Shown in pieces: positions 8,316 through 17,637 of a DNA stretch of 64,000 nt. The notes under the pieces are model-generated. The model ran no database searches. It was given only the letters and a program-made list of their open reading frames with translations, and had not been told where the DNA came from. Made by a program: the position numbers and the translations under genes. Every line of letters starts with the position of its first letter. The first letter of the stretch is position 1. Source of the DNA: JAJFIE01 sp964344255 (GTDB taxonomy: Bacteria > Pseudomonadota > Alphaproteobacteria > Rhodospirillales > Casp-alpha2); NCBI GenBank assembly GCA_964344255.1, contig CAYFMQ010000010.1:1-64000 (forward strand), in the 5' to 3' direction.

Positions 8316-10724
8316 TCAGGATCGCAGAACGCCACCAGTCGCAGAGGAGACCTGATCAATGATTTTTTCCGCTACGGATTCAATATCGGCATCGGTCAGA
8401 GTTTTTTCAACCGGTTGCAAAATGACATTGATGGCAACGGATTTCATGCCGTCATCAAGGCTTCCACCTTCGAAGACATCAAAGAGACGGACATCTGAGA
8501 TCAGGCTCTTATCGGCGCCACGTACAGTGCGCAGTATATTTTCGGCCGGCGTATCGCTCGATACCACGAAGGCGAAATCCCTTTCGACAGGCTGCAGGTT
8601 TGGCAACTCCAGATGCGGTTTTGCGGCGCTTTTCTTCGCCTTTGGCTCGGGAAGGTTTTCAAGCAGAACCTCGAACCCGACGACAGGGCCCTTGATGTCC
8701 ATCTTGCGGAGTATGCCGGGATGAATTTCACCGAAACGGGCTAGGGTTGTCTTTGGTCCCAGTCGTAGTTCTCCCGACCTGCCCGGATGATACCATGTGG
8801 GCGCTTCAGCGAAGACCTGCAATTTTTCTGTCGGCGCTCCCAGATTTCCCAGCAAGGCGATGGCGTCCGCCTTGGCATCGAAAACGTCGACTGCGCGCGC
8901 TGCATGGGCCCAGGTACGGACATGCATTTCACCCGAACGAATGCCGGCCAGGATTTGCGATTGCTCGCCAGGCGTTTCGCCGTGGAATGCCGGACCGATT
9001 TCAAACAGGGCGGAATTGGGAACGCCCTTGTCCGTATTGCGCCCGGAAGCGGCGATCAGGTTTGGTAACGGGGACGGACGCATGACGTCGAGATCGCTGC
9101 TGATCGGGTTGATCAGGCGCAGACCGTCCGGCACGCCACCGAACAGGTCGGCGTGGGAGCTTGGCAGGAACGAATAGGTAACGGCCTCGACCAAACCACG
9201 GGATGCGGCGCAGCGGCGAACGGAATTCCGGCGGCGCTGAAAAGATGAATAAGCCGTATGGGGCAGGTATTGGTCGCCCATGAAGGGAACGGCGGGAATT
9301 TCGCCATATCCGTTGATCCGGATAATCTCCTCGACAAGACAGGCTTCGCCGACGATATCGCTTCGCCAGGACGGTACACTGACTTTCAGGGTTTCTCCGT
9401 TGTTTTCAGCGTTGAATCCCAGAACCTCCAGAATGCGGATGCTTTCTTCCGCTTCGATGTCCACGCCGCCGAGGGTTTTGACTCGGTCAAGCCGGAGATC
9501 GATTTCCCGTTGCCAGGAAGGCGTCGAGCCGGCAATGACGTTTCCCGAAACCTCGCCTCCGCACAGGTCCAGGATCATCTGAGTGGCGATCTCCATACCA
9601 TCGACGAGGAATTCGGGATCGATGCCGCGCTCGAAACGGAACCGGGCGTCTGACTGCAGGTTCAGCTTACGGCCGGTCGTCGCCGTGCGAATGGGATCGA
9701 AGAAAGCGGATTCGACGAAGACGTTGACGGTCGCTTCCGTGCAGCCGGAGTCTTCCCCACCCATGACACCGCCAAGACCCTCGGCCCTGGCTTCGTCGCC
9801 GATGACCGTCATGGTCTCGTCCAATGTGTATTCCTTGCCGTCAAGCGCCAACATGGTTTCCCCTGGCTTCGCGAGGCGTACATGAATGTCGCCCTCGACC
9901 TTGTCCGCATCAAATACGTGAAGTGGCCTGTTGTAGCCAAACGTCATCAAGTTGGTGATATCGACGAGCGCAGATATGGGGCGAAGTCCGATCGCCAAAA
10001 GACGGTCCTTCAGCCACTTGGGACTTTCGCCATTGGTGACGCCGCGCACATAACGCCCGACGAAATAAGGGCAGGCGTTAGCGGTCTCCGCATCGAAATC
10101 CAGATGTACCTTAATGGGGCTTTCAAATGTACCGGGAACCGGGTCGACTGGCATGGGTTTCAGCGTGCCTAGGCCGGTCGCCGCCAGGTCACGGGCGATT
10201 CCACGAACACCCAGGCAATCGCCGCGGTTCGGCGTGATGGCGATCTCGATAACCGGATCGTCCAGGCCCATTACTTCGACAGCCGGGGCGCCAATGGGAC
10301 TATCCTGGTCCAGGTCGATAATACCGTCGTGTTCGTCGCTCAGGCCCATTTCCCGTTCGGACAGCAGCATGCCGTTGCTTTCCACGCCGCGGATCTCGGC
10401 TTTCTTCAGGGTGATATCCGTACCGGGAATATGCAGGCCGGAACGGGCGAAGACGCCTTTCATGCCGGCCCGTGCATTGGGCGCTCCGCAAACGACTTGA
10501 ACCGTTTCATCACCGCCGAAATCGACCTTGCAGACTCGCAGACGATCCGCATCGGGGTGCTGTTCGGCCTCGACGACGGTGGCAATGACGAACTCTTCCA
10601 GACCGACTGCACGATCCTCGACGCCTTCAACCTCGAGGCCAACCATGGTCAGGCACTCAACGACTTCATCAAGAGTGGCGTCCGTATCGAGATGTTCTTT
10701 CAACCAGCCAAGCGTGAATTTCAT
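8316..10724 (-). CDS. pheT: Phenylalanine--tRNA ligase beta subunit
   Basis: An 802-residue beta subunit of normal bacterial length. Visible parts in order: N-terminal B1 (MKFTLGWLKEHLD), an EMAP/tRNA-binding OB domain at about 40-150 (CKVDFG, VVCGAPNARAGM), the B3/B4 editing module (GDCLGVRGIARDLAA, VDITNLMTFGYNRPLHVFDADK), B5 with a dGGxxSG element, the class II-like core and the C-terminal ferredoxin-fold anticodon-binding domain (VERDFAFVV onward). It forms an alpha2-beta2 enzyme with PheS and charges tRNA-Phe. Its start overlaps the pheS stop by 4 nt. Confidence 0.97.
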   Translation of the reverse strand: MKFTLGWLKEHLDTDATLDEVVECLTMVGLEVEGVEDRAVGLEEFVIATVVEAEQHPDADRLRVCKVDFGGDETVQVVCGAPNARAGMKGVFARSGLHIPGTDITLKKAEIRGVESNGMLLSEREMGLSDEHDGIIDLDQDSPIGAPAVEVMGLDDPVIEIAITPNRGDCLGVRGIARDLAATGLGTLKPMPVDPVPGTFESPIKVHLDFDAETANACPYFVGRYVRGVTNGESPKWLKDRLLAIGLRPISALVDITNLMTFGYNRPLHVFDADKVEGDIHVRLAKPGETMLALDGKEYTLDETMTVIGDEARAEGLGGVMGGEDSGCTEATVNVFVESAFFDPIRTATTGRKLNLQSDARFRFERGIDPEFLVDGMEIATQMILDLCGGEVSGNVIAGSTPSWQREIDLRLDRVKTLGGVDIEAEESIRILEVLGFNAENNGETLKVSVPSWRSDIVGEACLVEEIIRINGYGEIPAVPFMGDQYLPHTAYSSFQRRRNSVRRCAASRGLVEAVTYSFLPSSHADLFGGVPDGLRLINPISSDLDVMRPSPLPNLIAASGRNTDKGVPNSALFEIGPAFHGETPGEQSQILAGIRSGEMHVRTWAHAARAVDVFDAKADAIALLGNLGAPTEKLQVFAEAPTWYHPGRSGELRLGPKTTLARFGEIHPGILRKMDIKGPVVGFEVLLENLPEPKAKKSAAKPHLELPNLQPVERDFAFVVSSDTPAENILRTVRGADKSLISDVRLFDVFEGGSLDDGMKSVAINVILQPVEKTLTDADIESVAEKIIDQVSSATGGVLRS

Positions 10725-11797
10725 TGGTTCAGCCCTCCAACCATGTTGGGGACGTGCAAGGCGGGGAAGCCATAGTGGCGGAGCCAGCGAAGGTCCGATT
10801 CATAAAAAGTACGTAGATCGGGAATGCCATACTTCAGCATGGCCATGCGTTCGATCCCCAGCCCGAAGGCGAAACCCTGGTACTCGGAGGGATCGATACC
10901 GCAGTTTTCCAGAACCCGGGGATTTACCATGCCGCAGCCGAGGATTTCCAGCCAGTCGTCACCATGACCGATGCTGAATTTTCCGCCTTCACGGGTGCAG
11001 CCGATATCCATTTCGGCGGACGGTTCGGTGAAGGGAAAATAGCTGGGCCGGAACCGGGCCGGCAGGTCGTCGACACCGAAAAAGGCGCGGCAGAATTCGA
11101 TCAGGCAACCTTTCAGGTGACCCATATGCGATTCCTTGTCCACGACCAGTCCTTCGATCTGGTGGAACATGGGGGAATGGGTTGCATCGTAATCGCACCG
11201 GTATGTACGGCCAGGAACGATTATGCGGATCGGCGGTTTGGTGTTTTGCATGGTCCTGATCTGGACCGGCGAGGTGTGTGTCCTGAGCACCAGGCGTTCA
11301 CCATCCCCTTTGCCCGGCAGGTAGAATGTATCGTGTTCCTGGCGGGCCGGATGGTCCGGCGGGATATTGAGAGCCGTGAAGTTATGCCAGTCGTCCTCGA
11401 TATCCGGGCCTTCTGCAACGACAAAGCCCATCTCACCGAGAATGGCGACGGCCTCCTCGATGGTCTGGCTGATCGGATGGACGGTGCCCATTTCCTCTGG
11501 CCGTGTCGGCAAGGTAACGTCAATGCGTTCCTGCATCAGCCGGGCGTCCAGTTCACTGTCGGCAAGGGCGCTCTTTTTTTCTTCGATGGCCACGGCGATA
11601 TCGGATTTCAGCTTGTTCAGATCCTGACCGGCCGCCTTCCTGGCTTCAGGCTCCAGGCCGCCGAGTTCCTTCATCATGGCCGTGATGCGGCCCTTTTTCC
11701 CCATTTCGGCAACACGAATGGCTTCCAGCTCGTCGAGGGACGCCGCGGCCTCGACGCTGGACATCAATTCCGATCGTAAGGAGTCAATATTTTCCAT
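10721..11797 (-). CDS. pheS: Phenylalanine--tRNA ligase alpha subunit
   Basis: A 358-residue class II catalytic subunit. An N-terminal coiled coil (about residues 1-90) binds tRNA. The catalytic core shows motif 2 as RTYRCDYDATHSPMFHQIEG and motif 3 as FAFGLGIERMAMLKYGI. PheT follows with an ATGA overlap. An AGAAGG ribosome site precedes the ATG. There is no Phe-rich leader peptide between rplT and pheS, so E. coli-style pheM attenuation is not indicated. Confidence 0.97.
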   Translation of the reverse strand: MENIDSLRSELMSSVEAAASLDELEAIRVAEMGKKGRITAMMKELGGLEPEARKAAGQDLNKLKSDIAVAIEEKKSALADSELDARLMQERIDVTLPTRPEEMGTVHPISQTIEEAVAILGEMGFVVAEGPDIEDDWHNFTALNIPPDHPARQEHDTFYLPGKGDGERLVLRTHTSPVQIRTMQNTKPPIRIIVPGRTYRCDYDATHSPMFHQIEGLVVDKESHMGHLKGCLIEFCRAFFGVDDLPARFRPSYFPFTEPSAEMDIGCTREGGKFSIGHGDDWLEILGCGMVNPRVLENCGIDPSEYQGFAFGLGIERMAMLKYGIPDLRTFYESDLRWLRHYGFPALHVPNMVGGLNQ

Positions 11798-11878
11798 TCT
11801 TGCCTTCTCGTCTTCTTATCCGTTTAACGGCGGTATTTCCGTTGTCAGGTTATCTTTTCCGGTGGTTTAAATGACGAA

Positions 11879-11910
11879 AGCCGCCCAAAGACACGGTCTT
11901 CGGGGCGGCT
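11879..11910 (-). terminator. Hairpin between rplT and pheS
   Basis: AGCCGCCC (11879-11886) pairs with GGGCGGCT (11903-11910). The minus-strand tail is only weakly U-rich, so this is likely a partial terminator that lets some transcription pass into pheST. Confidence 0.5.
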
Positions 11911-11946
11911 CCCATCATACCAATCAATAATGGATGTTCGTCTGGC

Positions 11947-12312
11947 TTAAGCCGTCTGCGCGAGAGCCGCCTGCGCCTGGTCAACCAGGGCCTTAAAGGC
12001 GTCCGGCTCTCGTACGGCCAGATCCGAAAGAACCTTGCGGTCGATCTCGATACCGGCGCGAGACAAGCCATTCATGAACTGGGAATAGGTCAATCCGTGC
12101 TCACGGGCGCCAGCATTGATGCGCTGAATCCAGAGGCTGCGGAACGAACGCTTTTTGGCTTTGCGGTCGCGATATGCGTATTGCAGCGCCTTTTCGACGC
12201 GCTCAAGCGCTACCCGGTAGCTTGAATTGCCACGGCCGCGATAGCCGCGGGCCATTTTGATGACTTTTTTGTGACGGGCGTGAGATGTAACGCCCCGTTT
12301 TACGCGTGCCAT
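11947..12312 (-). CDS. rplT: 50S ribosomal protein L20
   Basis: A 121-residue, strongly basic protein that begins MARVKRGVTSHARHKKVIKM and contains the typical RSLWIQRINAGAREHGLTYS block. It binds 23S rRNA early in large-subunit assembly and in many bacteria represses its own operon. It lies 14 nt downstream of rpmI, in the usual order, and upstream of pheST. Confidence 0.97.
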   Translation of the reverse strand: MARVKRGVTSHARHKKVIKMARGYRGRGNSSYRVALERVEKALQYAYRDRKAKKRSFRSLWIQRINAGAREHGLTYSQFMNGLSRAGIEIDRKVLSDLAVREPDAFKALVDQAQAALAQTA

Positions 12313-12326
12313 TTTCTAATGTCTCC

Positions 12327-12524
12327 TCACGAATAGGGCATATAGGATTTCACGATACGGGCGTCCTGGTCCTTGAGGATCATGGTGCCGCGTGCCGTGC
12401 GGATCATTTTCTGCGGGCGTTTGCTCATGCCGTGCTGCTTGCCGGCTACATTCGCGCGCACTTTGCCACTTGCGGTGAGACGAAAACGCTTCTTCGCGCT
12501 CGATTTTGTTTTCATTTTGGGCAT
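12327..12524 (-). CDS. rpmI: 50S ribosomal protein L35
   Basis: The start at 12524 gives the family-typical opening MPKMKTKSSAKKRFRLTASG and 65 residues; the open frame continues upstream to 12602 but that part is not protein-like. GAAAGGA precedes the ATG. Small basic ribosomal protein, first gene of the rpmI-rplT-pheS-pheT operon here because infC lies apart. Confidence 0.97.
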   Translation of the reverse strand: MPKMKTKSSAKKRFRLTASGKVRANVAGKQHGMSKRPQKMIRTARGTMILKDQDARIVKSYMPYS

Positions 12525-12545
12525 TTCGCTATCCTTTCGAAATGA

Positions 12546-12573
12546 CGGCCCCGCCAATATTTCTGTGGGGCCG
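12546..12573 (-). other. Leader hairpin before rpmI
   Basis: CGGCCCC (12546-12552) pairs with GGGGCCG (12567-12573) in the untranslated leader of rpmI. It may take part in autogenous control by L20, as seen in other bacteria, but no L20-site mimic could be proven by eye. Confidence 0.35.
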
Positions 12574-12646
12574 ATGAGGTCGCTTTTCGAGCCGCCAGGC
12601 ATGCCCCGCCATGCTGCTCATTTGCCGGTTTTCCGGCGGAGGCCGG

Positions 12647-12675
12647 GTTATAGCGGTTGCACCAAGGGAATGCAA
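12647..12675 (-). promoter_or_regulatory. Sigma70-type promoter of rpmI-rplT-pheST
   Basis: On the minus strand TTGCAT (12675-12670) and TATAAC (12652-12647) are spaced by exactly 17 nt. It would start a leader of about 115 nt before rpmI. This gives the operon its own promoter now that infC is separated from it. Confidence 0.6.
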
Positions 12676-12829
12676 GGGTTTGAGGGTGAAATAATGCTCA
12701 TTTAAAACACCCTGTAAAATCTCATTCTGCCGATCATTTACGCTACCGCTTGCAGCCCGGGTATTTTTACAGTATCGAGCGTAGCAAGGATGGTATACCA
12801 GAAGCATCCAACAAGGAGAACTACGTTAC

Positions 12830-13882
12830 ATGGGTAAGAAAATTCTTATTTTAGGCGCGTCTTACGGCTCGCTTTTGGGCACGAAGCTGTTGATGGCGGG
12901 GCATGATGTTACGCTCGTCTGCCGACGCAAGACTGCTGAACTGATCAATACGGAAGGGACGGAAGTCCGGATCAAGCTGAAGGGGGAAGACGAGCACCGT
13001 TCGATCTTTTCTAAAGATCTGCCGGGCAAGCTGACGGCGAGCACGCCTGAGGATGTGCAACTCCCCGGCTTTGATATGGTCGGTCTTGCCATGCAGGAGC
13101 CGCAATATGCGCATCATACCATACGTACGCTCCTGGTGCGGATCGCCGACGCGGGCATACCCTGCCTGTCGATCATGAATATGCCGCCGCTCACCTTCCT
13201 GAAACGGATTCCCGGCCTTGATACGAGCAATCTTGGGGCGGGCTATACGGACCCGACGGTATGGGAGCATTTCAATCCCGACCTGATGACGCTCTGCAGC
13301 CCCGATCCGCAGGCCTTCCGCCCGCCGGAAGAAGGCGCCAACATCCTCCATGTTGGTCTTCCCACCAACTTCAAGGCCGCCCGTTTTGCCGATGAAAAGG
13401 CCAACGAGATGCTCAAGCAACTGGAAGAGGATATCGCCGCCGTCCGGCTAGACGACAACGACGTGCCGGTGAAGCTCAGGGTTTATGAATCCGTCTTTGT
13501 ACCGCTGGCGAAATGGAGCATGCTGCTGACCGGCAACTACCGTTGCATCACCCGTAACGGCCCCCGCAGCATCCAGGAAGCTGTTCACAGCGATCTGGAG
13601 AAATCCCGCGCGATCTATGAATTTGTCGACGGCATAGCCCAGCAACTTGGCGCCGACCCGGCGGACGCTGTGCCGTTTGAGAAATATGCAAAGGCGGCGG
13701 AAAGCCTGCTCAGGCCCTCCTCGGCGGCCCGCGCCGTCGCCGGCGGTGCGCCGTTTATCGAACGGGTTGATGTCCTCGTTCAATTGATTGCCGAGAACCT
13801 CGGCCTTTCGAATGATGAAATCAATGAAACGGTCGAAATCGTTGACGACAAGCTGACGAACAACGACCCGTTACCGGCCTAA
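12830..13882 (+). CDS. PanE/ApbA-like ketopantoate reductase family protein
   Basis: A 350-residue NAD(P)-dependent reductase-like protein. The Rossmann motif reads GASYGSLLGTKLLMAGHDVTLV, with GAS-YG-S in place of the usual GxGxxG. The C-terminal half is helical as in 2-dehydropantoate 2-reductases, with KWSMLLTGNYRC where the catalytic Lys helix is expected. The divergent dinucleotide motif and longer length make a different 2-oxo acid or octopine-like substrate possible. It is transcribed against its neighbours and interrupts the thrS-infC-rpmI order. GGAG-like ribosome site ahead of the ATG. Confidence 0.7.
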   Translation: MGKKILILGASYGSLLGTKLLMAGHDVTLVCRRKTAELINTEGTEVRIKLKGEDEHRSIFSKDLPGKLTASTPEDVQLPGFDMVGLAMQEPQYAHHTIRTLLVRIADAGIPCLSIMNMPPLTFLKRIPGLDTSNLGAGYTDPTVWEHFNPDLMTLCSPDPQAFRPPEEGANILHVGLPTNFKAARFADEKANEMLKQLEEDIAAVRLDDNDVPVKLRVYESVFVPLAKWSMLLTGNYRCITRNGPRSIQEAVHSDLEKSRAIYEFVDGIAQQLGADPADAVPFEKYAKAAESLLRPSSAARAVAGGAPFIERVDVLVQLIAENLGLSNDEINETVEIVDDKLTNNDPLPA

Positions 13883-13903
13883 ACCCACCGGATTGAACAA
13901 AAT

Positions 13904-13935
13904 AAAAAGCGCCCTCGTATTCAGGGCGCTTTTTT
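13904..13935. terminator. Convergent bidirectional terminator
   Basis: AAAAAGCGCCCT (13904-13915) and AGGGCGCTTTTT (13923-13934) form a 12-bp stem around a 7-nt loop, with A and T runs at the ends. It serves the PanE-like gene on the plus strand and infC on the minus strand. Confidence 0.85.
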
Positions 13936-13955
13936 CATGCTTGATACGATATGGC

Positions 13956-14477
13956 TTATTTCGGTGCGAGGACCATGGTCATCATACGGCCTTCGGCCTT
14001 GGGGAATTGCTCGACCTTGGCCAAGTCTTCCATCTCGTCACGGACACGGTGCAGGACGTTCATGCCTAGCTCCTGGTGCGCCATTTCACGGCCCCGGAAC
14101 CGGATGGTCATCTTGACCTTGTCGCCGTCTTCGATAAAGCGGCGCACGTTGCGCATTTTGACCTGATAGTCATGCTCATCGATGCCCGGACGCATCTTGA
14201 TCTCCTTGATCAGGATGACCTTCTGTTTCTTACGGGCCTCGTTGGCCTTTTTCTGGGCTTCGTACTTGTACTTGCCGTAATCGAGAATTTTACAGACGGG
14301 CGGATCGGCATTGGGGGACACTTCAACGAGGTCCAACCCGACCTCGTCTGCCATTTCGATACCTTCCTGGACTGAAATTATACCAACCATTTCGCCATCA
14401 GCGTCCACGACACGGACTTCCGGGTTGGTGATCTGCTCGTTGACACGCGGTCCCTCGCGGGTTGGTGTCTGGTTCAT
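13956..14477 (-). CDS. infC: Translation initiation factor IF-3
   Basis: A 173-residue IF-3 with the N-domain (RVNEQITNPEVRVVDADGE), the lysine-rich linker (YKYEAQKKANEARKKQK) and the C-domain (KEIKMRPGIDEHDYQVKMRN, TIRFRGREMAHQELG). It keeps 30S subunits free and proofreads initiator tRNA. ATG is used here, unlike the AUU start of enteric infC. It follows thrS with a 128-nt gap on the same strand, as is usual. Confidence 0.96.
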   Translation of the reverse strand: MNQTPTREGPRVNEQITNPEVRVVDADGEMVGIISVQEGIEMADEVGLDLVEVSPNADPPVCKILDYGKYKYEAQKKANEARKKQKVILIKEIKMRPGIDEHDYQVKMRNVRRFIEDGDKVKMTIRFRGREMAHQELGMNVLHRVRDEMEDLAKVEQFPKAEGRMMTMVLAPK

Positions 14478-14605
14478 CGGTGGCCTGGCTATGGCTCAAT
14501 CCTCTTCGTCTGTTGCTCCGGGGTTAAACTAAGTATTCAGACCTGATTGGCACCGCCTACCCTCGGAAAAAAGCGATTGCCGTCTGCGATGGGCCCTAAA
14601 GAGGC

Positions 14606-16540
14606 TTATCCGCCGGTATTGCTCCTTAGAATATCCGGCGGGTTGGCTTCTGAATTAAGTCTAGCAACTGCATCATCCAGCGCAAGAATTTCTTGATCCT
14701 TGCCGCCCAGACGGCGCATGGCGACGGTCCTTTCCTCGGCTTCGCGGCCTCCGACAACTAGAATAACCGGCACCTTGGCGTGGCTATGCTCCCGAACCTT
14801 GTAGTTGATCTTTTCGTTCCTCAGGTCCGTGACAGCCCTTAAACCTGACTTGTTAAGCGTTTCCGCCACTTCGTTGGCGTATTCATCGTGGTCATTGGTG
14901 ATCGAGGCGACAACGACCTGTTGCGGCGCCAGCCAGAGCGGAAAACGGCCGGCATGGTCTTCGATCAGGATGCCGATGAAGCGCTCGAATGAACCCAAAA
15001 TAGCCCGGTGCAGCATGACGGGGCGGTGCTTTTCGCCGTCTTCGCCGACATAATTGGCGTCAAGGCGTTCTGGGAGCACAAAATCCACCTGAAGCGTGCC
15101 GCACTGCCAGTCCCGGCCGATGGCGTCGCGTAGGACGAATTCAAGCTTGGGACCATAAAACGCACCTTCGCCTGGATTCAGGATGGTCTCAAGGCCAGCC
15201 GCCGCCGTGGCTTCCGTCAATGCGGCTTCGGCGCGATCCCAAACGTCATCTTCCCCGGCGCGGACATCGGGCCTGTCCGAGAACTTCACGACCACGTCTT
15301 CAAAGCCGAAGTCCTTGTAGATACTCATTAGCAGGTCAATGAATATCTTGGTTTCAGAAGTGATCTGGTCTTCGGTGCAGAAAATATGGGCGTCGTCCTG
15401 GGTGAAGGCGCGCACCCGCATGATGCCGTGCAAAGCGCCGGACGGCTCATTCCTGTGGCACGAACCGAACTCCGCCATGCGGATCGGCAGGTCTCGGTAG
15501 CTCTTGATGCCCTGACGGAAGATCTGCACATGGCAGGGGCAGTTCATGGGCTTGATGGCGAGCGTGCGGTCTTCGGATTCAGAAATGAACATGTGCTCGC
15601 GGAACTTGTCCCAGTGGCCGGAATTTTCCCATAAGGCGCGGTCCACCATTTGCGGCGTGTTGACTTCCACGTATCCCGCCGCATCCAGTCGGCGGCGCAT
15701 GTAATCCTGAACGGCGCGGTAAAGCGTCCAGCCGTGCGGATGCCAGAATACGCTGCCCATGGCCTCTTCCTGTAGGTGGAACAGGTCCATTTCCCTGCCC
15801 AAACGCCGGTGGTCGCGCTTTTCGGCTTCCTCCAGCATATGAAGATGTTGTTTCAGCTGCTTGGAATCCGCCCATGCAGTGCCGTACATCCGCTGCAGCA
15901 TGGCGTTGCTTGAATCGCCGCGCCAGTAGGCGCCGGCCAGTTTCATCAGCTTGAATGCTTTCGGCAGCTTCCCGGTGGATGGCAGGTGCGGTCCGCGGCA
16001 GAGGTCAATCCAGTCGCCCTGGCGATACATGGAGATTTCATCGTCCTCGGGAAGCTCCCAAACCCATTCGGCCTTGAAGCTTTCGCCTTTTCCCTCGAAG
16101 AATTTAGCGACCTGGTCACGCTCCCATACCTCGCGTACGATTGGCACGTTCCTATCGATGATTTCAGCCATGCGCTTCTCGATCGCCTCGAAGTCATCCG
16201 TGGAGAACGGTTCGTTGCGATGGAAGTCGTAATAGAAGCCATCTTCTGTTGAGGGACCGAAGGTAATCTGGGTTCCGGGAAACAACTCCTGGACCGCCAT
16301 GGCAAGGACATGGGCGGCGTCATGGCGCAACAGTTCGAGTGCGTCATCGTCCTTAGATGTGACGATCGAGATTTCGGAATCTTTTTCGATGACAGTCGCC
16401 AGATCGCGCATTTCACCCTCAAGCCGGATGGCAAGGGCCGCCTTGGCGAGGCCGGGGCCGATATCGGCGGCAATTTCTGCGCCGGAAACAGGGCCGTCAA
16501 AATGCCGGACGCTGCCGTCCGGAAGGGTAATCGCTACCAT
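14606..16540 (-). CDS. thrS: Threonine--tRNA ligase
   Basis: A 644-residue class II synthetase with all four modules: TGS (1-60), second additional/editing domain (about 60-240; HDAAHVLAMAVQELFPG and the later CRGPHLPSTG), catalytic core with the zinc Cys in MNCPCHVQIF and motif 3 at HRAILGSFERFIGILIE, and the anticodon-binding domain (APQQVVVASI to the end). It charges tRNA-Thr and edits Ser-tRNA. First gene of thrS-infC. Confidence 0.97.
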   Translation of the reverse strand: MVAITLPDGSVRHFDGPVSGAEIAADIGPGLAKAALAIRLEGEMRDLATVIEKDSEISIVTSKDDDALELLRHDAAHVLAMAVQELFPGTQITFGPSTEDGFYYDFHRNEPFSTDDFEAIEKRMAEIIDRNVPIVREVWERDQVAKFFEGKGESFKAEWVWELPEDDEISMYRQGDWIDLCRGPHLPSTGKLPKAFKLMKLAGAYWRGDSSNAMLQRMYGTAWADSKQLKQHLHMLEEAEKRDHRRLGREMDLFHLQEEAMGSVFWHPHGWTLYRAVQDYMRRRLDAAGYVEVNTPQMVDRALWENSGHWDKFREHMFISESEDRTLAIKPMNCPCHVQIFRQGIKSYRDLPIRMAEFGSCHRNEPSGALHGIMRVRAFTQDDAHIFCTEDQITSETKIFIDLLMSIYKDFGFEDVVVKFSDRPDVRAGEDDVWDRAEAALTEATAAAGLETILNPGEGAFYGPKLEFVLRDAIGRDWQCGTLQVDFVLPERLDANYVGEDGEKHRPVMLHRAILGSFERFIGILIEDHAGRFPLWLAPQQVVVASITNDHDEYANEVAETLNKSGLRAVTDLRNEKINYKVREHSHAKVPVILVVGGREAEERTVAMRRLGGKDQEILALDDAVARLNSEANPPDILRSNTGG

Positions 16541-16654
16541 AATCTCAAAATCGTCATTATCCGTTGTAATCTGGGGATGTTCCTTGCAAACGATCCGCGC
16601 TGGAAAGTATACCAGCAGGGCGCACTGTCAAGCGCACTGAGCAATACTTCAGCT

Positions 16655-17635
16655 TCAGACTTCACCGGATTTTATCGGGGGCAGGCCAGGTGCAATTTCC
16701 TGCATGGCTTCAATTGCTTCCGTTATGGCGAGACTCTGCAAATCCTTGCGCTGAAGGGTCTTTACCGCATTGCCGCGAGGCGTACAGAGCGCAGGATCCG
16801 ATTCATCTGAAAACAGCACAACACAGGGGCATCCGGAACTCGCCAGCATGTGCATGGGCCCTGTGTCGTTCCCGATGGCGACTGCGGCGCGTCTGGCAAG
16901 CGCTACCAGATCGAAAAAATCCGTCATGCCGCACAGATTGCGTGTGCCGGGGCAGGCGGCAGCGATGACGTCCATCAGCTCAACCTCTCCCCGTGCACCG
17001 AGAAGAACGGGTGTAACGCCTGATGACATAAGTGTATTGGCTAGCCCTGCATAAAGATCAGCGGGCCATCGTTTGCGGGGGCGGTGGGGCGCCCCACCGG
17101 GAACGATAAGGCAGAGTGGTTCATTCAATTCGAAGCGGCTGGTGTCTGAATCGGCCCATGAAAGATCGGGTAGCGGCACGTCGGCAATACCAGCCGCCAA
17201 CAACTGGTCCGCTTGACGATCGAGCGTATGCATGTGATCGCGGCCCGGGTTAGCATGTGGGTGGGAGCAGCCCCGCGCAATACCGGACCATTCCGGCATG
17301 GGACCCGGCCAGTACAGATGATAGTAGAAGCTGGATCTGTCAGACGTTTGCAGATCATAAACCCGATGAAAGCCGGCACTGCGCAAACGAGAGCGTATAT
17401 CAATCCATGCTCTCAGTTCCGACCAACCGGGCTTTTCATCGAGCCAGACTTCGTCAACGTAACCCGAAGCCAACAGAAAGGTTTCGTAGGGCGCCGTCGT
17501 CATTATAGTTATACGGGCGTTCGAATGATGCCGCCTGATAGCGGCCAAAGGCCCTAATGCCTGGACGATATCTCCCAACGCTCCCAGCTTGATGACCAGA
17601 ATCTTTTCGGGCGTCCGATCCGGACTTTGATCCAT
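16655..17635 (-). CDS. Glycosyltransferase family 9 (heptosyltransferase-like)
   Basis: A 326-residue GT-B enzyme. The N-terminal KILVIKLGALGDIVQALGPL and the C-terminal IGNDTGPMHMLASSGCPCV are the family 9 hallmarks that bind the acceptor and ADP-heptose. It probably adds heptose or a related sugar to lipopolysaccharide core on the cytoplasmic side of the membrane. It follows the family 4 glycosyltransferase by 2 nt, so both belong to one envelope-polysaccharide operon. Confidence 0.85.
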   Translation of the reverse strand: MDQSPDRTPEKILVIKLGALGDIVQALGPLAAIRRHHSNARITIMTTAPYETFLLASGYVDEVWLDEKPGWSELRAWIDIRSRLRSAGFHRVYDLQTSDRSSFYYHLYWPGPMPEWSGIARGCSHPHANPGRDHMHTLDRQADQLLAAGIADVPLPDLSWADSDTSRFELNEPLCLIVPGGAPHRPRKRWPADLYAGLANTLMSSGVTPVLLGARGEVELMDVIAAACPGTRNLCGMTDFFDLVALARRAAVAIGNDTGPMHMLASSGCPCVVLFSDESDPALCTPRGNAVKTLQRKDLQSLAITEAIEAMQEIAPGLPPIKSGEV

Positions 17636-17637
17636 GC

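Noticed and set aside
10964..11779. 271-codon open frame antisense to pheS
   Set aside because: It lies wholly within pheS, has no protein-like composition or ribosome site and is typical of antisense frames in GC-rich genes.
11798..11946. pheM-like leader peptide and attenuator before pheS
   Set aside because: The only short ORF there has a single Phe codon, and the hairpin lacks alternative pairing and a strong U-run.
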